NCBI GenBank assembly: GCA_003170475.1 | Contig: PMZI01000010.1 | Coordinates: 18,301-82,300, forward strand | DNA: 64,000 nt | Direction of reading: 5' to 3' | From: Ignavibacteriota bacterium | GTDB lineage: Bacteria; Bacteroidota; Ignavibacteria; UBA10030 | Part shown: one piece after another, positions 8,046 to 16,891 of the stretch | Layout of the letters: every line of letters starts with the position of its first letter | Position numbering within the stretch: position 1 is the first letter of the stretch | The notes under the pieces: model-generated | Databases searched by the model: none | Told to the model about the DNA's origin: nothing | The model's input: only the letters and a program-made list of their open reading frames with translations | Program-made: the position numbers and the translations under genes

Positions 8046-8897
8046 ATGTTCCGCAATTTCTGCAAAGCAATCTGTCTCATTCTGCTTTCGGCAGCAGTGA
8101 TCTCTTCCTCCTACGGTGGGGAAAAGCTGCGCTATCAGATGACCAAAGGCAGTACCTACAAGTATGTCATCACAGCAGACACCAAAGGCACAACGCAGGC
8201 CATGGGACAAGAAATGGCCTCGAAATCGTTGAGCTATCTTGCCATCTCGCTTTCGATCGAGAACACGGGCGCAGACGCCATCACGCTCATCGCGAAAGTC
8301 GATTCAAACGTCACGAATATCGAGTCCATGATGATGAAGGACTCCGCCATGGTCATGAAAGAGATCAACGGAAAGCGTGTTCGCCTGACCCTCAGTCCAT
8401 TCGGAAAGATCATCAAGTCGGTTGCCCTCGATTCCATCGTGCCATCACGGATGATGCAGATGTCGGGAATGGGAAATCCTACGGACTTTCTGCGACAGCT
8501 TTTTGTGAAACTGCCGGAACAGGCTGTTGGAACCGGCGACACATGGAAATACGTCACTACCGACACCATCAGCTCCATGGGCATGTCCCTCATCACGAAG
8601 CCTGACGTGCAGTTCAAGGTTGTGGGAACCGCGAAGGTGGGAAGTTACGACTGCCTGAAGATCTCCTTTGAAGGGACGTCATCCATTTATGGAACCGGGT
8701 CCCGCCAGGGGATGGAAATGGTCGTCGATGGCACCACCAAGTCAAAAGGAGTGACGTTCTTCGCACCAAAGGAAGGCGTCCTTGTCTCCGTCGACAACGA
8801 GACTAGTTCCGATATGAACATTTCGGGCACCGGCGAGCAGATGTTTACTGCAACTCAGTCGACGAAATCAACACAGAATATGAAGCTCGCGAAGTAA
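8046..8897 (+). CDS. Secreted protein of unknown function, DUF6263-like
   Basis: 283 residues with a signal peptide (MFRNFCKAICLILLSAAVISSSYGG). The mature part is beta-rich and starts LRYQMTKGSTYKYVI, with repeated methionine-rich segments (ESMMMKDSAMVMKE, SRMMQMSGMGN) and a DTWKYVTTDTI motif. This layout is that of the DUF6263-type periplasmic or outer-surface proteins of Bacteroidota; I offer this as a likely relation only. CAAGGAGCACTCC precedes the ATG. It has its own terminator upstream, so it begins a new unit that may continue into the aminopeptidase gene 55 bp downstream. Confidence 0.65.
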   Translation: MFRNFCKAICLILLSAAVISSSYGGEKLRYQMTKGSTYKYVITADTKGTTQAMGQEMASKSLSYLAISLSIENTGADAITLIAKVDSNVTNIESMMMKDSAMVMKEINGKRVRLTLSPFGKIIKSVALDSIVPSRMMQMSGMGNPTDFLRQLFVKLPEQAVGTGDTWKYVTTDTISSMGMSLITKPDVQFKVVGTAKVGSYDCLKISFEGTSSIYGTGSRQGMEMVVDGTTKSKGVTFFAPKEGVLVSVDNETSSDMNISGTGEQMFTATQSTKSTQNMKLAK

Positions 8898-8952
8898 TCT
8901 GCTTCTTCGCGCTGGCTCCATACGATCCTTGTTTTCTTTTCGCGGGATATTT

Positions 8953-10356
8953 ATGACTACTCGACTTGTTCCGAGATGGATCTTCGTTGCATGCCTGCTT
9001 GTGTTGGGCGGTATCACTGCACAATCACAATCGGGTATTGCACCTGAGGAATACAAGCAGCGCCGCGCCCTCCTGATGTCGAAGATGGAGCCAAATTCCA
9101 TTGCGATCTTCAAAGCGCGGGATGCGAGCGTGCGTTCCAACGACGTCAACTACCTGTACCATCAGGAGACGAATTTCCACTACCTCACCGGTTGTGATGA
9201 ACCGAAAAGCTATCTCTTGTTGTGTCCAGAGGGAGTTCCCGTGGACAGCACGACGTCTGCGAAGGAAGTGTTCTTCCTCAGAGCGAAAACTCACAGCGCC
9301 GCCGGAGAGAGTCTCGGATTGGAGGGCGCAAAAGCAGAACTTGGCTTCAGCGTCGTACTTCAGGGCTCAGAACTCCTTAACTTCGCCAAACGTGTTCTGG
9401 CAGGGAAAAAAATCCTCTACTACTTCCCGAGCATGCCCGATGTCGTCTACGATCCTCTGATGGAAAAGCGATCGATCCTTTCGAGGGAAGTCAAGAGCGA
9501 GTTACAGGGGGCGTTTCCGGGGCTGGAGATCAAGAATCTATACACTCCGATGGCGGAGCTACGCTCCATCAAGTCTGCCACTGAACTCGCGCTTCTTCAA
9601 AAAGCAATCGACGCGACGATCACAGCACAGGTCGAGGCGATGAAGAGTTGCGAGCCGGAAATGTACGAATACGAGATTCAGGCAGTCATCGAGTATTGTT
9701 TCTCGAAGAACGGGGCGGAGTACACCGGCTTCCCCACCATCGTTGGATCGGGACCGAATTCATGCATCCTCCACTATGAAGCTAATAGACGAAAGATGCA
9801 GAATGGTGACGTCGTAGTGATGGACATCGGGGCAGAGGTTCAGGGTTATTCTGCAGACGTAACGAGAACAATCCCCGTCAATGGTACTTTTTCTCCGGCG
9901 CAGCGGGAGATCTATGAAATCGTTCTCAGAGCGAATGAGGAGTCCATCAAGGAGTTCAAGCCCGGAGCCTCGCAAGCAGTACCGAGCCAGAAAGCGTATG
10001 ACATCATTGCGGATGGTCTGATGAAACTCGGAATTATCAAGAACAAGGATGATGCCCGAACCTACTACATGCATGGACTCAGTCACCACATCGGTCTCGA
10101 CGTTCACGACGCCGGACCGTACGGCAAACCGTATGCGCCGGGAATGATTCTGACAGATGAGCCGGGAATCTACATAGCGGCGGGGAGTCCGTGCGATAAG
10201 AAATACTGGAACATCGGTGTTCGCATCGAGGACGACGTTCTCATCACCGCTGAGGGGAATCGCGTCCTCTCCGCCGGAGCGCCAAAATCGGTGAAAGAGA
10301 TCGAAAGTCTGATGAAGCAGAAGGGCCTTGGAAACGTGAGAATCGGAGACAAGTAG
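8953..10356 (+). CDS. pepP: Xaa-Pro aminopeptidase (M24B), exported
   Basis: 467 residues. It removes N-terminal residues preceding proline. The creatinase-like N-domain begins IAPEEYKQRRALLMSKM. The pita-bread catalytic domain shows the metal ligands in VVMDIGAEVQGYSADVTRT (two Asp), GLSHHIGLDVHDAG (His), TDEPGIYI (Glu) and VRIEDDVL (Glu). A signal peptide (residues 1-25 from the ATG at 8953) suggests a periplasmic enzyme, unlike cytoplasmic E. coli PepP. The upstream TTG at 8929 in frame was rejected because it would bury the signal peptide. Confidence 0.92.
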   Translation: MTTRLVPRWIFVACLLVLGGITAQSQSGIAPEEYKQRRALLMSKMEPNSIAIFKARDASVRSNDVNYLYHQETNFHYLTGCDEPKSYLLLCPEGVPVDSTTSAKEVFFLRAKTHSAAGESLGLEGAKAELGFSVVLQGSELLNFAKRVLAGKKILYYFPSMPDVVYDPLMEKRSILSREVKSELQGAFPGLEIKNLYTPMAELRSIKSATELALLQKAIDATITAQVEAMKSCEPEMYEYEIQAVIEYCFSKNGAEYTGFPTIVGSGPNSCILHYEANRRKMQNGDVVVMDIGAEVQGYSADVTRTIPVNGTFSPAQREIYEIVLRANEESIKEFKPGASQAVPSQKAYDIIADGLMKLGIIKNKDDARTYYMHGLSHHIGLDVHDAGPYGKPYAPGMILTDEPGIYIAAGSPCDKKYWNIGVRIEDDVLITAEGNRVLSAGAPKSVKEIESLMKQKGLGNVRIGDK

Positions 10357-10401
10357 CATCGCTTCAAGGTTCCAAAACGTAGAGTGGTGACGGAGAAACG
10401 T

Positions 10402-11781
10402 ATGGATGAACGACAACTAAAGATTTGTAACGATCTCATCAAGAAGAACAAAATTGGAATGATCGATCTGAAATGCATCGATCTCACCGGCTATCTCCAT
10501 CACATCTCGCTGCCGGTGTACCCGAATATCATTTCCAAACTCGTGAGTGAAGGCGTGGGTTTCGACGGATCGAGCTACGGTTTCCGCAAAGTGGAAAACA
10601 GCGACATGATCCTCGTCCCAGACCTGACAACGGCGTTCATTGATCCGTTTCGCGTTGAGCCCACCCTGAGTTTCTACGCGAACATCCTGCTCACGGACCA
10701 GCACCGAACACCATTTTCACAGGACGGCCGCGTCCTGGCGAAACGGGCCGAGCAGGCGCTGAAGAAGGTTGTCGGTGTTGATCTCTCCTGGTGGGGACCC
10801 GAATTTGAATTCTACATTTTTTCCAAAGTGCGATTCGACACTCGCACTGCATCCTCGTACTACGAGGTGGAACACGCAGAAGAGTTCTTTAAAAACGCTT
10901 ACCACGCCGCGAATCCGTTTGATGTGTACGACGACTTCCGCGACGAGGCGTGCAAGATCCTGAAGCGATTCGGCATCAATGTCAAGTATCATCATCACGA
11001 GACCGGTGAACGGGGGCAGCAGGAAATCGAAATCTACTTTAACAACTTGCTCGCGACGGCAGACCACATCATTACGACGAAGTACGCCTTGTTCAACTTC
11101 GCGCGCCAGAAGGATCTCTTTGTCACCTTCATGCCGAAGCCTATGTACCAGCAGGCCGGCAACGGGATGCACCTTCATTTTTATGTTACAAAAGACGGCA
11201 AGAATGCGTTCTACAAAAAAGGTGAGTATGGCAACATGAACACCCTCGGCCGCTACTTTATCGGCGGCATGTTGAAACACGGGCCGGCTCTTTCGGCATT
11301 CACCAATCCGAGCACAAACTCTTACAAGCGCCTGGTCCCCGGGTTCGAAGCTCCGGTGGCACTCACCTACGGAACGGGGAACCGATCATCAGCCATCCGC
11401 ATTCCGAAGTACGTCAACAATCCGGAACAGACACGATTTGAATACCGACCTCCCGACGCCACTGCGAATCCGTACCTCTGCTTGTCCGCGATGCTTCTCG
11501 CCGGTATCGATGGCGTGGTGAACAAGATCGATCCGGTCAAGGAAGGATTCGGCCCTATCGACGAGAATGTCGACGATATCGCAAAGGATCACATGCGTTT
11601 CCTCCCCAGGAACCTGGCCGAGGCGCTCGACGCTCTCGCTCTCGACAATGACTTCCTGAAGCGCGGCGGTATTTTTTCCGACGAACTGCTCGATCAATGG
11701 GTCACAGTCAAACAGGAAGAGATCAAGTCGATCGGAACGATGCCGCATCCGTTTGAATACAAACTGTACTTCAACCTCTGA
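10402..11781 (+). CDS. glnA: Glutamine synthetase, type I-like, without adenylylation tyrosine
   Basis: 459 residues from the ATG at 10402, with CGGAGAAACG just upstream. It makes glutamine from glutamate, ammonia and ATP. Visible are the beta-grasp segment GVGFDGSSYGFRKVENSDM, the metal/glutamate site GPEFEFYIF, the ATP-site segment GNGMHLHFYV and the NRSSAIRIP loop. In adenylylated enzymes the regulatory tyrosine is in NLYDLPPEE; here the matching stretch (ENVDDIAKDHMRFLPRNLAEALDAL, broken after HM) has no tyrosine, so control by GlnE is unlikely. It stands alone, with no glnB or amtB nearby. Confidence 0.95.
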   Translation: MDERQLKICNDLIKKNKIGMIDLKCIDLTGYLHHISLPVYPNIISKLVSEGVGFDGSSYGFRKVENSDMILVPDLTTAFIDPFRVEPTLSFYANILLTDQHRTPFSQDGRVLAKRAEQALKKVVGVDLSWWGPEFEFYIFSKVRFDTRTASSYYEVEHAEEFFKNAYHAANPFDVYDDFRDEACKILKRFGINVKYHHHETGERGQQEIEIYFNNLLATADHIITTKYALFNFARQKDLFVTFMPKPMYQQAGNGMHLHFYVTKDGKNAFYKKGEYGNMNTLGRYFIGGMLKHGPALSAFTNPSTNSYKRLVPGFEAPVALTYGTGNRSSAIRIPKYVNNPEQTRFEYRPPDATANPYLCLSAMLLAGIDGVVNKIDPVKEGFGPIDENVDDIAKDHMRFLPRNLAEALDALALDNDFLKRGGIFSDELLDQWVTVKQEEIKSIGTMPHPFEYKLYFNL

Positions 11782-11950
11782 GGATCTTCTTTTCGCTGTG
11801 AGATCGAACGAAAGCCGGGCGGCGACACCCGGCTTTCTTCGTAACAACAGAGGACAGTTACCTGACAAGTCCTCCCGTCACGACGGAACATCTCAGAGCT
11901 TCTCTGCGTCAAATCGAGACACATTCATTTCATCAGATGGAGACTATAGT

Positions 11951-13330
11951 ATGCGATTTGTCACCGTAGCTCTTTTTCTTCTTGCAGCCTCTTTTTCCGC
12001 CTTTGGGAGACAACAGGAAATTCAGCCTGCGTTACCCGCCACAGACGCCGGAAACCATGTCGCCGCGTATCTTCAGGCGTTCAATTCATCAGACGGGAAT
12101 GCCATGCGCGAGTTCTTCCTTCTTCATACGGCAAACGACGCGTTGCAACAGACACCTGTGGAACAGCGAGTATCCCGATTTCGGCAGATGAAGCAAAGAC
12201 TGGGATCACTCAAGTTGATGAAGGTGCTCAATTCGTCTCCGACACTTGTCTCCGCCTTGCTTCAAAGGAAAGACGGAGGCCTGGTTCAATTGGATTATGA
12301 GTTTGAGCCAAATCCTCCGCATGGTCTCCTCGGCATCAGGGTTCAGGATGTCGAAGGAGGACAGCGCGAACAACCCAATGTCCAGCCCAAGGCAAATGAA
12401 GCACAAGCTCTCGATGCGGCCGGTAGCCTTCTCGACAGCCTCGTCAAGGCAGATGAATTTTCCGGAGTCGTTCTCGTCGCGAAAAACGGAACTCCGGTAT
12501 TTGAAAAAGCTTACGGATTTGCGGATCGGGATCACAAGAAAGCTAACCGCATCGACACCAAGTTCAATCTCGGATCCATCAACAAGTCGTTCACTGCCAT
12601 GGCAATCCAACAACTTGCTTCTTCGGGCAAGTTGTCCCTCAAGGATCCCATCGGCAAGTACCTCCCGGAGTATCCGAACAAGATCGCGGCTAAGAAAGTG
12701 ACGATTCAGCATCTCCTTGACATGGCATCCGGAATCGGTGATTTCTTCGGAGAGCGATTTCAAGCAATTCAGAAAGAACAGTTGAGATCGATCAAGAGTT
12801 ATTTGCCGCTCTTCGCGGACAAGCCGCTTGAATTCGAGCCCGGCACAAAGCGTCGTTACTCGAATGGCGGTTTCGTGGTGCTTGGAGCAATTATTGAGAA
12901 GGCTTCGGGACAGGATTACTATACCTATGTCCGCGAGCATATATTCGCACCCGCCGGAATGAGTGAAACGGAATCATTCGAAAAGGACAAGGAAGTGACG
13001 AACCGGGCGCTCGGCTATACACGTGAAGGGTCAGCGGCAAACGAGATGCGCCAAAGCAATTACTCCACTCTTCCTGCACGGGGGAGTTCAGCGGGCGGAG
13101 GATACTCTACTGCACATGATCTTCTGAAATACGTGCGCGCGTTGCAGGAACGGAAACTCGTATCACGGGAGGCGGAAGGTGGATTTGGGATTGCCGGCGG
13201 ATCACCGGGAGTAAACGCATGTGTCGAATGGAATCCGAAGAATACCTATGCAGTGATCGTGCTCTCAAACTACGATCCACCGTCGGCAGAAAATGTTGCC
13301 CGACAGATCGGGCTCTGGCTCCCCCGGTAA
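11951..13330 (+). CDS. Exported serine hydrolase, class C beta-lactamase/penicillin-binding fold
   Basis: 459 residues from the ATG at 11951 (GGAGACTATAGT upstream), giving a proper signal peptide ending near SAFGRQQ; the frame open from 11753 overlaps glnA and is not used. An N-terminal domain of about 120 residues (LQAFNSSDGNAMREFF, a small NTF2/DUF3887-like fold by appearance) precedes the beta-lactamase domain. That domain has the active-site SxxK in NLGSINKSFTAMA and YSN in RRYSNGGFVVLG, followed by HIFAPAGMSETE. Such proteins are usually esterases or D-amino-acid peptidases rather than antibiotic-resistance enzymes. Confidence 0.85.
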   Translation: MRFVTVALFLLAASFSAFGRQQEIQPALPATDAGNHVAAYLQAFNSSDGNAMREFFLLHTANDALQQTPVEQRVSRFRQMKQRLGSLKLMKVLNSSPTLVSALLQRKDGGLVQLDYEFEPNPPHGLLGIRVQDVEGGQREQPNVQPKANEAQALDAAGSLLDSLVKADEFSGVVLVAKNGTPVFEKAYGFADRDHKKANRIDTKFNLGSINKSFTAMAIQQLASSGKLSLKDPIGKYLPEYPNKIAAKKVTIQHLLDMASGIGDFFGERFQAIQKEQLRSIKSYLPLFADKPLEFEPGTKRRYSNGGFVVLGAIIEKASGQDYYTYVREHIFAPAGMSETESFEKDKEVTNRALGYTREGSAANEMRQSNYSTLPARGSSAGGGYSTAHDLLKYVRALQERKLVSREAEGGFGIAGGSPGVNACVEWNPKNTYAVIVLSNYDPPSAENVARQIGLWLPR

Positions 13331-13522
13331 AGACAAGAGGGCTGGAGACGGCGGCTCAGAGATTCAGGCAGACCACACGCGTCTCCCTCATCTCCTCGAG
13401 CATGCACCAAATCCCCATGCGCCCGACACCGCTCAGTTGTGCCCCGCGCGGCGGAATAGTATGTCGCGGTTGTAGTCAAAACTGATAAACAGAGATTAGA
13501 AAGCGCGACAAGGAGAGAAATG

Positions 13523-13550
13523 CGAAAGGCGTCTCCGAGGACGCCTTTCG
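13523..13550 (-). terminator. Hairpin, probable terminator of the minus-strand lipoprotein gene
   Basis: A perfect 11-bp stem (13523-13533 with 13540-13550, six-base loop) 29 bp beyond the lipoprotein stop. The T run on the minus side is weak (CATTTCTC), so efficiency is uncertain. The rest of 13331-13522, between the two convergent genes, shows nothing recognisable. Confidence 0.55.
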
Positions 13551-13579
13551 TGAGGAAGAAAATGTCTGACGATTGCTCG

Positions 13580-14158
13580 TTACTTCTTTGTAAGGGAACC
13601 GATCAATGCATCCAGTTCTGCACCCGCACCCTCGACGGTTTTTGCAGGGCCAGTGAACTTGAAGAAGAGTTTTCCTTCGGGCGCTTCCACGATGACGCCA
13701 TGGAGACGGAAATTATCCTTCTTCCCTGTCGCTGCCATCATTGGACCGGCTGGCGCAAGGTAGCTGCCGGAAATCTGCACCTTGACCACGTTCATCCCGC
13801 TGATCTTGTCATCCTTCCGGACTGGTGACGGTGAACCTTCGAATTGGCTGGACCACCGCATGATGTTCATTTCGGCATCCCCTCCCGCTCCACTCCCGAA
13901 ATAGGAAACAGCACACTCCCCCGGCTCCGCATCACCTTCAGCAGCAGGAATGACATACGTCACCACCCGCATCTGGCGCGGCGCTCCTTTTGTCCATCGG
14001 CTGGGATAGGACCAGAGAACACCGGCAGCGGTGTTTTCAGGCGCTTCCTTGGTCAAAGCGACATTGGATGACTGCGAGGAATCGTTCTTCTTGCAGCCCG
14101 GCAAAAGGAGCACAAAGGCAGCAACAGCAACGATGAGCAGAAGCATGAATCTCTTCAT
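13580..14158 (-). CDS. Lipoprotein of unknown function
   Basis: 192 residues from the ATG at 14158, which has AAAGGA nine bases upstream; the frame extends to 14263 without a signal. The lipoprotein signal is MKRF plus a hydrophobic core ending LLLPGCKK, with Cys as lipid site. The mature part has a low-complexity spacer, then a compact domain (GVLWSYPSRWTKG, RVVTYVIPAAEGD, ECAVSYFG, then FRLHGVIVEAPEGKLFFKFTGPAKTV). The layout suggests a periplasmic-facing sensor or scaffold domain, but I do not recognise a family with confidence. Transcribed alone from the promoter at 14206-14233. Confidence 0.65.
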   Translation of the reverse strand: MKRFMLLLIVAVAAFVLLLPGCKKNDSSQSSNVALTKEAPENTAAGVLWSYPSRWTKGAPRQMRVVTYVIPAAEGDAEPGECAVSYFGSGAGGDAEMNIMRWSSQFEGSPSPVRKDDKISGMNVVKVQISGSYLAPAGPMMAATGKKDNFRLHGVIVEAPEGKLFFKFTGPAKTVEGAGAELDALIGSLTKK

Positions 14159-14205
14159 CACGAATAATCCTTTCTGTTGGGTGTTTTTCAAACGCGAGTC
14201 GTACA

Positions 14206-14233
14206 AATATAGCAGACATTGCCTAAAATTCAA
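14206..14233 (-). promoter_or_regulatory. Predicted sigma-70 promoter of the lipoprotein gene
   Basis: On the minus strand: TTGAAT, 16 bases, TATATT. The expected transcript start is about 40 bp before the ATG at 14158. Confidence 0.5.
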
Positions 14234-14365
14234 TTCAGAAAGCTCAAGGACGGGAGTTACCATCGATGAAAGATAAACCTGAAATGCCTCTTGAACTAGT
14301 CATTCCTCTGGAGTAACTTAGCTGAAGAAGAAATCACGGGTCAGCCTTTAACAAAAGGTTTTGAT

Positions 14366-15646
14366 ATGCCACTACCGCCTCCGGCTCAACCCCTGCAAGG
14401 TCCTCCTGCGGCTCCCAGGGTTCCGCTCGAACAGATCGATGTCCGGAGTCTGTCCAAAGAGAAGATTCGCGAGCTTTTCCGCTCGGGCCGACTACCGACC
14501 GCAGAGAATATTGTCGAAGAAATTTTTGTCCGCTCGACAAAATCGGGCTCGACTGACATCCATTTCGAACCGGTAGAGGGTGAGCTGAGAATCCGTCTCG
14601 GCCATGAGGGAGTCCTGAAACGCCTTGTCTCTCTTCCACCCGACATGACCGAAAATGTCATGAGCGTTTTGAAGACTCGTGGCGGTCTGAACCAGTTTGA
14701 AAAGAAGAAACCGCAGGAAGGACGATTTTCAGCCGCGTATCATGGGGAGCAGTACGATTTCCGGTTGAGTATCATTCCCGTCCTGATCGGCGAACGTGCC
14801 GAGATTCGCTTGTTGCACAAGACACAACGTATAGCCCGCCTTGAAGAACTCGGTTTCAGCCAGAAGTCGTTCGATGCTATCACCCAGCTTCTCAAGCAGC
14901 CAAAGGGGCTTCTTCTCGTCACAGGCCCATCCGGAAGCGGCAAAACAACGACCGTCTTCGCCGCAACAAATGCTATAGAGACACCAGAGAAATGTATCAT
15001 CACAGTCGAGGACCCCGTCGAGTACAAACTACCGTATGCGAGTCAGGTCCAGTTGCCGTCGGATCGGTCGTTCAATTTCGCCGATGCCCTGCGTGCGATC
15101 CTCCGTCAAAATCCAAACGTCATTCTCATAGGAGAAATCCGTGACGCGGAAACCGGGATTGTGGCTTCTGAGGCAGCGTTGACGGGCAACCTCGTCCTCA
15201 GTACCATGCTCTCCACGGACGCGCTCGGCGCTATCCACCGGTTGCTCAACCTCGGCATTCAACCATTCTGGCTGGCATCCACGATGGTTGGAGTGATTTA
15301 TCAACAGCTCATTCGAAAGATATGTCCGGACTGCAAAGAAGAGTACCAGGCTCCGGAGAACGAACTTGCGCTGATCACGCCACATCTGCAATCCGCACCA
15401 CAGTTTTTTAGCAGGGGCAAAGGATGCCAGAATTGCGGCAGCACTGGCTATAAAGGGAGGACAGCCATCGGCGAAATTGTATCAGTGAGCATGGAACTCC
15501 GTGATCTCATCCTCCAACAAGCCTCGCTGATCAAGATGAGAGAAGAAGCCGCCCGTCATGGATTTCAGGGAATTCGGGTGGACGCGGCAGAAAAAGTTGC
15601 AGCGGGTCTTACCACAATATCGGAGTTCATCCGCGTTCTCGGGTAA
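14366..15646 (+). CDS. GspE/PilB-type secretion ATPase, short, orphan, altered His box
   Basis: 426 residues, shorter than the usual 550 because the N-terminal GspE domain is replaced by a proline-rich stretch (MPLPPPAQPLQGPP) and about 40 residues. The family powers type II secretion or type IV pili. It has the Walker A GPSGSGKTTT (187-196), the Asp box ITVEDPVEY, the Walker B VILIGEIRDAET (252-263) and a zinc site from CPDC and CQNC. The His box, normally STLHTNDA, reads STMLSTDA, so the histidine is lost. No other pilus or secretion gene is near. Upstream AAAAGG precedes the ATG. Followed by its own terminator. Confidence 0.88.
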   Translation: MPLPPPAQPLQGPPAAPRVPLEQIDVRSLSKEKIRELFRSGRLPTAENIVEEIFVRSTKSGSTDIHFEPVEGELRIRLGHEGVLKRLVSLPPDMTENVMSVLKTRGGLNQFEKKKPQEGRFSAAYHGEQYDFRLSIIPVLIGERAEIRLLHKTQRIARLEELGFSQKSFDAITQLLKQPKGLLLVTGPSGSGKTTTVFAATNAIETPEKCIITVEDPVEYKLPYASQVQLPSDRSFNFADALRAILRQNPNVILIGEIRDAETGIVASEAALTGNLVLSTMLSTDALGAIHRLLNLGIQPFWLASTMVGVIYQQLIRKICPDCKEEYQAPENELALITPHLQSAPQFFSRGKGCQNCGSTGYKGRTAIGEIVSVSMELRDLILQQASLIKMREEAARHGFQGIRVDAAEKVAAGLTTISEFIRVLG

Positions 15647-15669
15647 TCTTCATACCTCCTCGAAGCTGA

Positions 15670-15708
15670 AACGCCGCCAGGATCTACTCCTAGCGGCGTT
15701 TTCTTTTT
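15670..15708 (+). terminator. Rho-independent terminator after the secretion ATPase gene
   Basis: An 8-bp GC-rich stem (AACGCCGC with GCGGCGTT) with an inner AGG/CCT pairing, then TTTTCTTTTT. It overlaps the last bases of the convergent YjbR-like gene. Confidence 0.85.
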
Positions 15709-16058
15709 GGCTTGCCATTCCGGGGAAGCCCTTTCCGGTCGCCATTGACAAGATCAAAGGAGTGATCGATCATCGTTCTGATCTCCTGCGGCGGGATGGA
15801 CCCGTCGAGAATGACGGTGTTCCAGTGCTTCTTGTTCATATGATAACCGGGTTGGACCGCTGCGTAGCGTTCTCGAAGCTCGATGGCTCGTTCGGGATCA
15901 CATTTGAGATTTATCGTCTGCGGATGAACATCGAGCGGCAGAAGAAGAAATATCTTCTCGTGAATCTTGAAAACGAGTATATCTTCTCCGAACGGAAAAC
16001 CTTCAGTGACTTTTTCGCTTTTCTTAAGGCAATATTCTCGAAGAGCGTCGACGGTCAA
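15690..16058 (-). CDS. MmcQ/YjbR-family protein
   Basis: 122 residues. The family (PF04237, CyaY-like fold, sometimes called DNA-binding) is recognised by the N-terminal LREYCLKKSEKVTEGFPFGEDILVFKI, the middle LLPLDVHPQTINLKCDP and the PGYHMNKKHWNTVILDG motif, with a C-terminal helix containing MIDHSFDLV. The tail is very basic (GKPKRKRR). Molecular role is unclear in the family. It starts four bases after the aldolase stop, so it is the last gene of that operon. Its end overlaps a terminator belonging to the opposite gene. Confidence 0.88.
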   Translation of the reverse strand: MTVDALREYCLKKSEKVTEGFPFGEDILVFKIHEKIFLLLPLDVHPQTINLKCDPERAIELRERYAAVQPGYHMNKKHWNTVILDGSIPPQEIRTMIDHSFDLVNGDRKGLPRNGKPKRKRR

Positions 16059-16062
16059 CGAT

Positions 16063-16857
16063 CTACCTTCCCATGGCGGCAGCGATTGATGAGACGGCTC
16101 CCGTGGCCGCTTGCGTCAACATGCCCACTTCTGAATTGAAGCTGACGAGCTTCATGCCTTTTGAAGCCCAATGCGATGCCAGTGTAAGATCATTCATCTG
16201 AATTGCAGGATACACATTTGCGCGACGGCATGCATCGATAACTGATGTTATGGCTGCGACCAGAAGCGGGTCGGTCATTTTCCCTGGGATACCCAGTGCA
16301 ACGGAGAGATCTGTGGGTCCCACCAACGCCGCATCTACGCCGGGGACAGCCAGGATTTGATCCACACCCTCGAGCGCTTGACGAGTCTCAATCTGCACGA
16401 TCAGCATCGACTCTTCATTGGCATCTCTCATCACATCGACAACAGAGCCCGCTTTGAGATCGGTGTGGCCTCGAGCGACGACGCTCCCTCTCCTGCCAAC
16501 AGGAGGATATTTCATCATTTGAAGAATCTCCTTGACCTGACCTGGCTCCGTGATGCGCGGCGCCATGATGGCTTGCGCTCCTGCATCCAAGGGCTGAACA
16601 ACGTGAGCATATGACCATTCCGGCACCCGCACAACAGGAGTCACGCCAACCTGTCGGGCCGCTCTGCTGAGATTGGAGATCGTTTCAATGTTGAATGCTC
16701 CGTGTTCGTTGTCGATGATAACGAAATCGAGCCCGGCGTTTGAAAGCACCTGCATCACCGAGCCCTGCCGCACCTCGACAAGCATTGTGCCGATCGCTGA
16801 TTTCCCCTGACGCAACAGCTGCTTCAGTCGGTTTTGAGGAATAATGGATGGTACCAT
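16063..16857 (-). CDS. HpcH/HpaI-family class II (metal) aldolase
   Basis: 264 residues from the ATG at 16857 (GAGG upstream); the frame extends to 16947 without support. The family cleaves 2-keto-3-deoxy or 2,4-dihydroxyhept-2-ene-dioate type compounds to pyruvate or a related keto acid plus an aldehyde. Signature parts are FVIIDNEHGAFNIET, VVRVPEWSYAHVVQPLDAGAQAIMAPRI, YPPVGRRG, the metal-ligand Glu in MLIVQIETRQALEGVD, and ALVGPTDLSVALGIPG. It follows the glycosidase-like gene by 34 bp and precedes the YjbR gene by four, which suggests sugar-acid catabolism, though the substrate is unknown. Confidence 0.88.
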   Translation of the reverse strand: MVPSIIPQNRLKQLLRQGKSAIGTMLVEVRQGSVMQVLSNAGLDFVIIDNEHGAFNIETISNLSRAARQVGVTPVVRVPEWSYAHVVQPLDAGAQAIMAPRITEPGQVKEILQMMKYPPVGRRGSVVARGHTDLKAGSVVDVMRDANEESMLIVQIETRQALEGVDQILAVPGVDAALVGPTDLSVALGIPGKMTDPLLVAAITSVIDACRRANVYPAIQMNDLTLASHWASKGMKLVSFNSEVGMLTQAATGAVSSIAAAMGR

Positions 16858-16891
16858 AGTCACTGCCTCATTTGGTTGACAACGATGAAAT

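Noticed and set aside
11753..11950. N-terminal extension of the beta-lactamase-like protein overlapping the end of glnA
   Set aside because: The ATG at 11951 gives a proper signal peptide; the extension is low-complexity and antisense-free but overlaps glnA coding sequence.
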